DNA of 6,796 bases from Halieaceae bacterium. Its GTDB lineage: Bacteria > Pseudomonadota > Gammaproteobacteria > Pseudomonadales > Halieaceae. The notes under the pieces were generated by a model, which did no database searches, had not been told where the DNA came from, and saw nothing but the letters and a program-made list of their open reading frames with translations. The position numbers and the translations under genes were made by a program. Positions 5,780 to 6,796 of the stretch are shown here, one piece after another. The stretch is from positions 1 to 6,796 of the forward strand of contig NZIH01000019.1 in assembly GCA_002691565.1 (NCBI GenBank), in the 5' to 3' direction. Numbering within the stretch: the stretch's first letter is position 1; each line of letters starts with the position of its first letter.

Positions 5780-6796
5780 TCAACGTTCTTTCGAGAGGTG
5801 GGCTAGTGAGCCGGCGTTCTTTTCCCAGTTCTTACCGTCAAACGGTTTGTCGTAGATGATCTCCACGGTGTCCATGGATAGGCAGCGCGCATTGACACTG
5901 ACACCGTCTGGGTTCGATCGCGGGACATAAAAAGATTTAACGCCACAGTGCTTGCAAAAGTAGTGTTTCGCTTCGTGACTGCCGAAGGTGTACAACGACA
6001 GCGCTTCTTCGCCCTTGGTGAGTTCAAATCGACTCTCCGGAACCAACAGGTGTTGATAGTGATTGATGTCGCAAATCGAGCAGTTGCAAGTATGTGTCGC
6101 CAAAACAGAAGGGGCCTCTACCGTCCACCGAACACTACCGCAGTGGCAGCCACCCGAGTGCGTTACGCGCTCTGCTGACTTTGCAGCTAGTGCCTTCTCA
6201 CGTCGCATGCGGATCTGCTCGATCAGCCCCGAGGTGTCCCATCGGCCACCACCATTGCGTTGAACATCGGTGTAGTGGTCGTCCACCATTTTCGCGATGG
6301 GAAGATGCAGATCCATCTGCTCGGCCACGTCGAGAGCGAAGCCCAAGTCCTTGCGCATCCAGTCAATGGCAAATCCAAAATCGTAGTGACGTTGCGCAAT
6401 CGTCCCCGCACGGTTATTCATTTGCCACGACTGAGCCGCACCGCCTTGAATAGCGAGTGTCACCTCATCGATATCCAGGCCGGCGCATTCCGCAAAGTGG
6501 AAGGCCTCCGATAAACCGCCAAGGATTCCGGCAATGCAAAGCTGATTTACCATCTTTGTGACCTGACCGCTCCCGACATCGCCCATGCGCTGTGTGTGTT
6601 TTGCGTAGGCCGCTATAACAGGTTCCATGACCTCAAATGCCGATTCCTTTCCGCCAGCCATGACGGTCAACACGCCGTTTTCTGCCCCTGCTTGCCCGCC
6701 TGATACCGGCGCGTCGATAAAAGAGATGCCGAGCTCATCGCAGGCCTCGTGCAGCTCCTCGGCAAGCGCTTTGGAGGTTGTGGTGTGATCAACCAG
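5780..6796 (-). CDS. Beta-hydroxyacid dehydrogenase (3-hydroxyisobutyrate dehydrogenase family) fused to a GFA/CENP-V zinc domain; N-terminus beyond the right edge
   Basis: The frame is open from the right edge to a TGA at 5780, giving 338 visible residues (numbered from the edge). Residues 1-200 are the end of the NAD-binding domain and the helical C-terminal domain of the 3-hydroxyisobutyrate dehydrogenase family: DAPVSGG at 28-34, GSGQVTKMVNQ with the catalytic lysine K81, KDLGFAL at 149-155, and a typical family ending GRWDTSGLI at 184-192. About 18 charged linker residues follow. From about 211 to the end comes a complete GFA-type domain. Its seven cysteines (217, 219, 237, 239, 242, 281, 284) fit the two-zinc pattern GGCHCG / CNCSIC / FCKHCG, and its ending (FYVPRSNPDG, DGKNWEKN) is closest to CENP-V-like members. 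The family reaction is NAD(P)-dependent oxidation of 3-hydroxyisobutyrate or related C3/C4 acids. The GFA part may bind a thiol adduct or only zinc. About 90-100 N-terminal residues with the GxGxxG motif should lie outside the window. An internal ATG at 6208 could also yield a separate GFA protein. Confidence 0.9.
   Translation of the reverse strand: MVDHTTTSKALAEELHEACDELGISFIDAPVSGGQAGAENGVLTVMAGGKESAFEVMEPVIAAYAKHTQRMGDVGSGQVTKMVNQLCIAGILGGLSEAFHFAECAGLDIDEVTLAIQGGAAQSWQMNNRAGTIAQRHYDFGFAIDWMRKDLGFALDVAEQMDLHLPIAKMVDDHYTDVQRNGGGRWDTSGLIEQIRMRREKALAAKSAERVTHSGGCHCGSVRWTVEAPSVLATHTCNCSICDINHYQHLLVPESRFELTKGEEALSLYTFGSHEAKHYFCKHCGVKSFYVPRSNPDGVSVNARCLSMDTVEIIYDKPFDGKNWEKNAGSLAHLSKER

Noticed and set aside
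6223..6411. Minus- and plus-strand frames of 60-120 codons inside the dehydrogenase-GFA gene (5803-6514)
   Set aside because: They are out-of-frame shadows of a gene whose frame contains clear dehydrogenase and zinc-domain motifs.

Overview
The window looks like chromosomal DNA of a free-living proteobacterium, most likely a marine gammaproteobacterium. The two main clues are a YcgN-family (UPF0260) protein very like the E. coli one, and the first 1212 codons of a trifunctional propionyl-CoA synthase. That enzyme is rare: it is known from the Chloroflexus 3-hydroxypropionate bicycle and from some marine aerobic phototrophs such as Erythrobacter, and, as far as I recall, the OM60/NOR5 gammaproteobacteria. 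The assignment to that group is an inference; the window has no rRNA or other marker gene. Coding density is high, base composition is moderate, and I see no mobile element, tRNA, rRNA or CRISPR.

Layout, left to right. (1) Positions 1-3636, minus strand: one uninterrupted frame for propionyl-CoA synthase (pcs), cut by the left edge. It holds the whole acyl-CoA synthetase part, the whole enoyl-CoA hydratase part, and the first residues of the enoyl-CoA reductase part. (2) 3637-3843: a 207-bp gap upstream of pcs with two clear inverted repeats. (3) 3844-4818, minus: a complete PLP-dependent threonine/serine dehydratase-type enzyme with a GTG start. (4) 4819-4891: a short divergent spacer with a perfect TATAAT box and a 12-bp palindrome. 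(5) 4892-5326, plus: a small unrecognised protein with a possible Cys-His-Asp papain-like arrangement. (6) 5327-5776, minus: ycgN. Its stop codon abuts the stop of the previous gene, the two forming TGATCA. (7) 5780-6796, minus: a beta-hydroxyacid dehydrogenase (3-hydroxyisobutyrate dehydrogenase family), cut by the right edge and fused in frame to a GFA/CENP-V-type zinc domain. It lies 3 nt upstream of ycgN, so the two probably form an operon.

How the genes may work together. Pcs converts 3-hydroxypropionate to propionyl-CoA. Threonine dehydratase makes 2-oxobutyrate, a precursor of propionyl-CoA. Dehydrogenases of the 3-hydroxyisobutyrate family act on C3/C4 beta-hydroxyacids in valine breakdown, and some act on 3-hydroxypropionate. 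A shared C3/propionate theme is therefore plausible, but the genes are not one operon, and the link is an inference from gene families. The most notable items are the pcs gene itself with its palindromic upstream region, and the dehydrogenase-GFA fusion.
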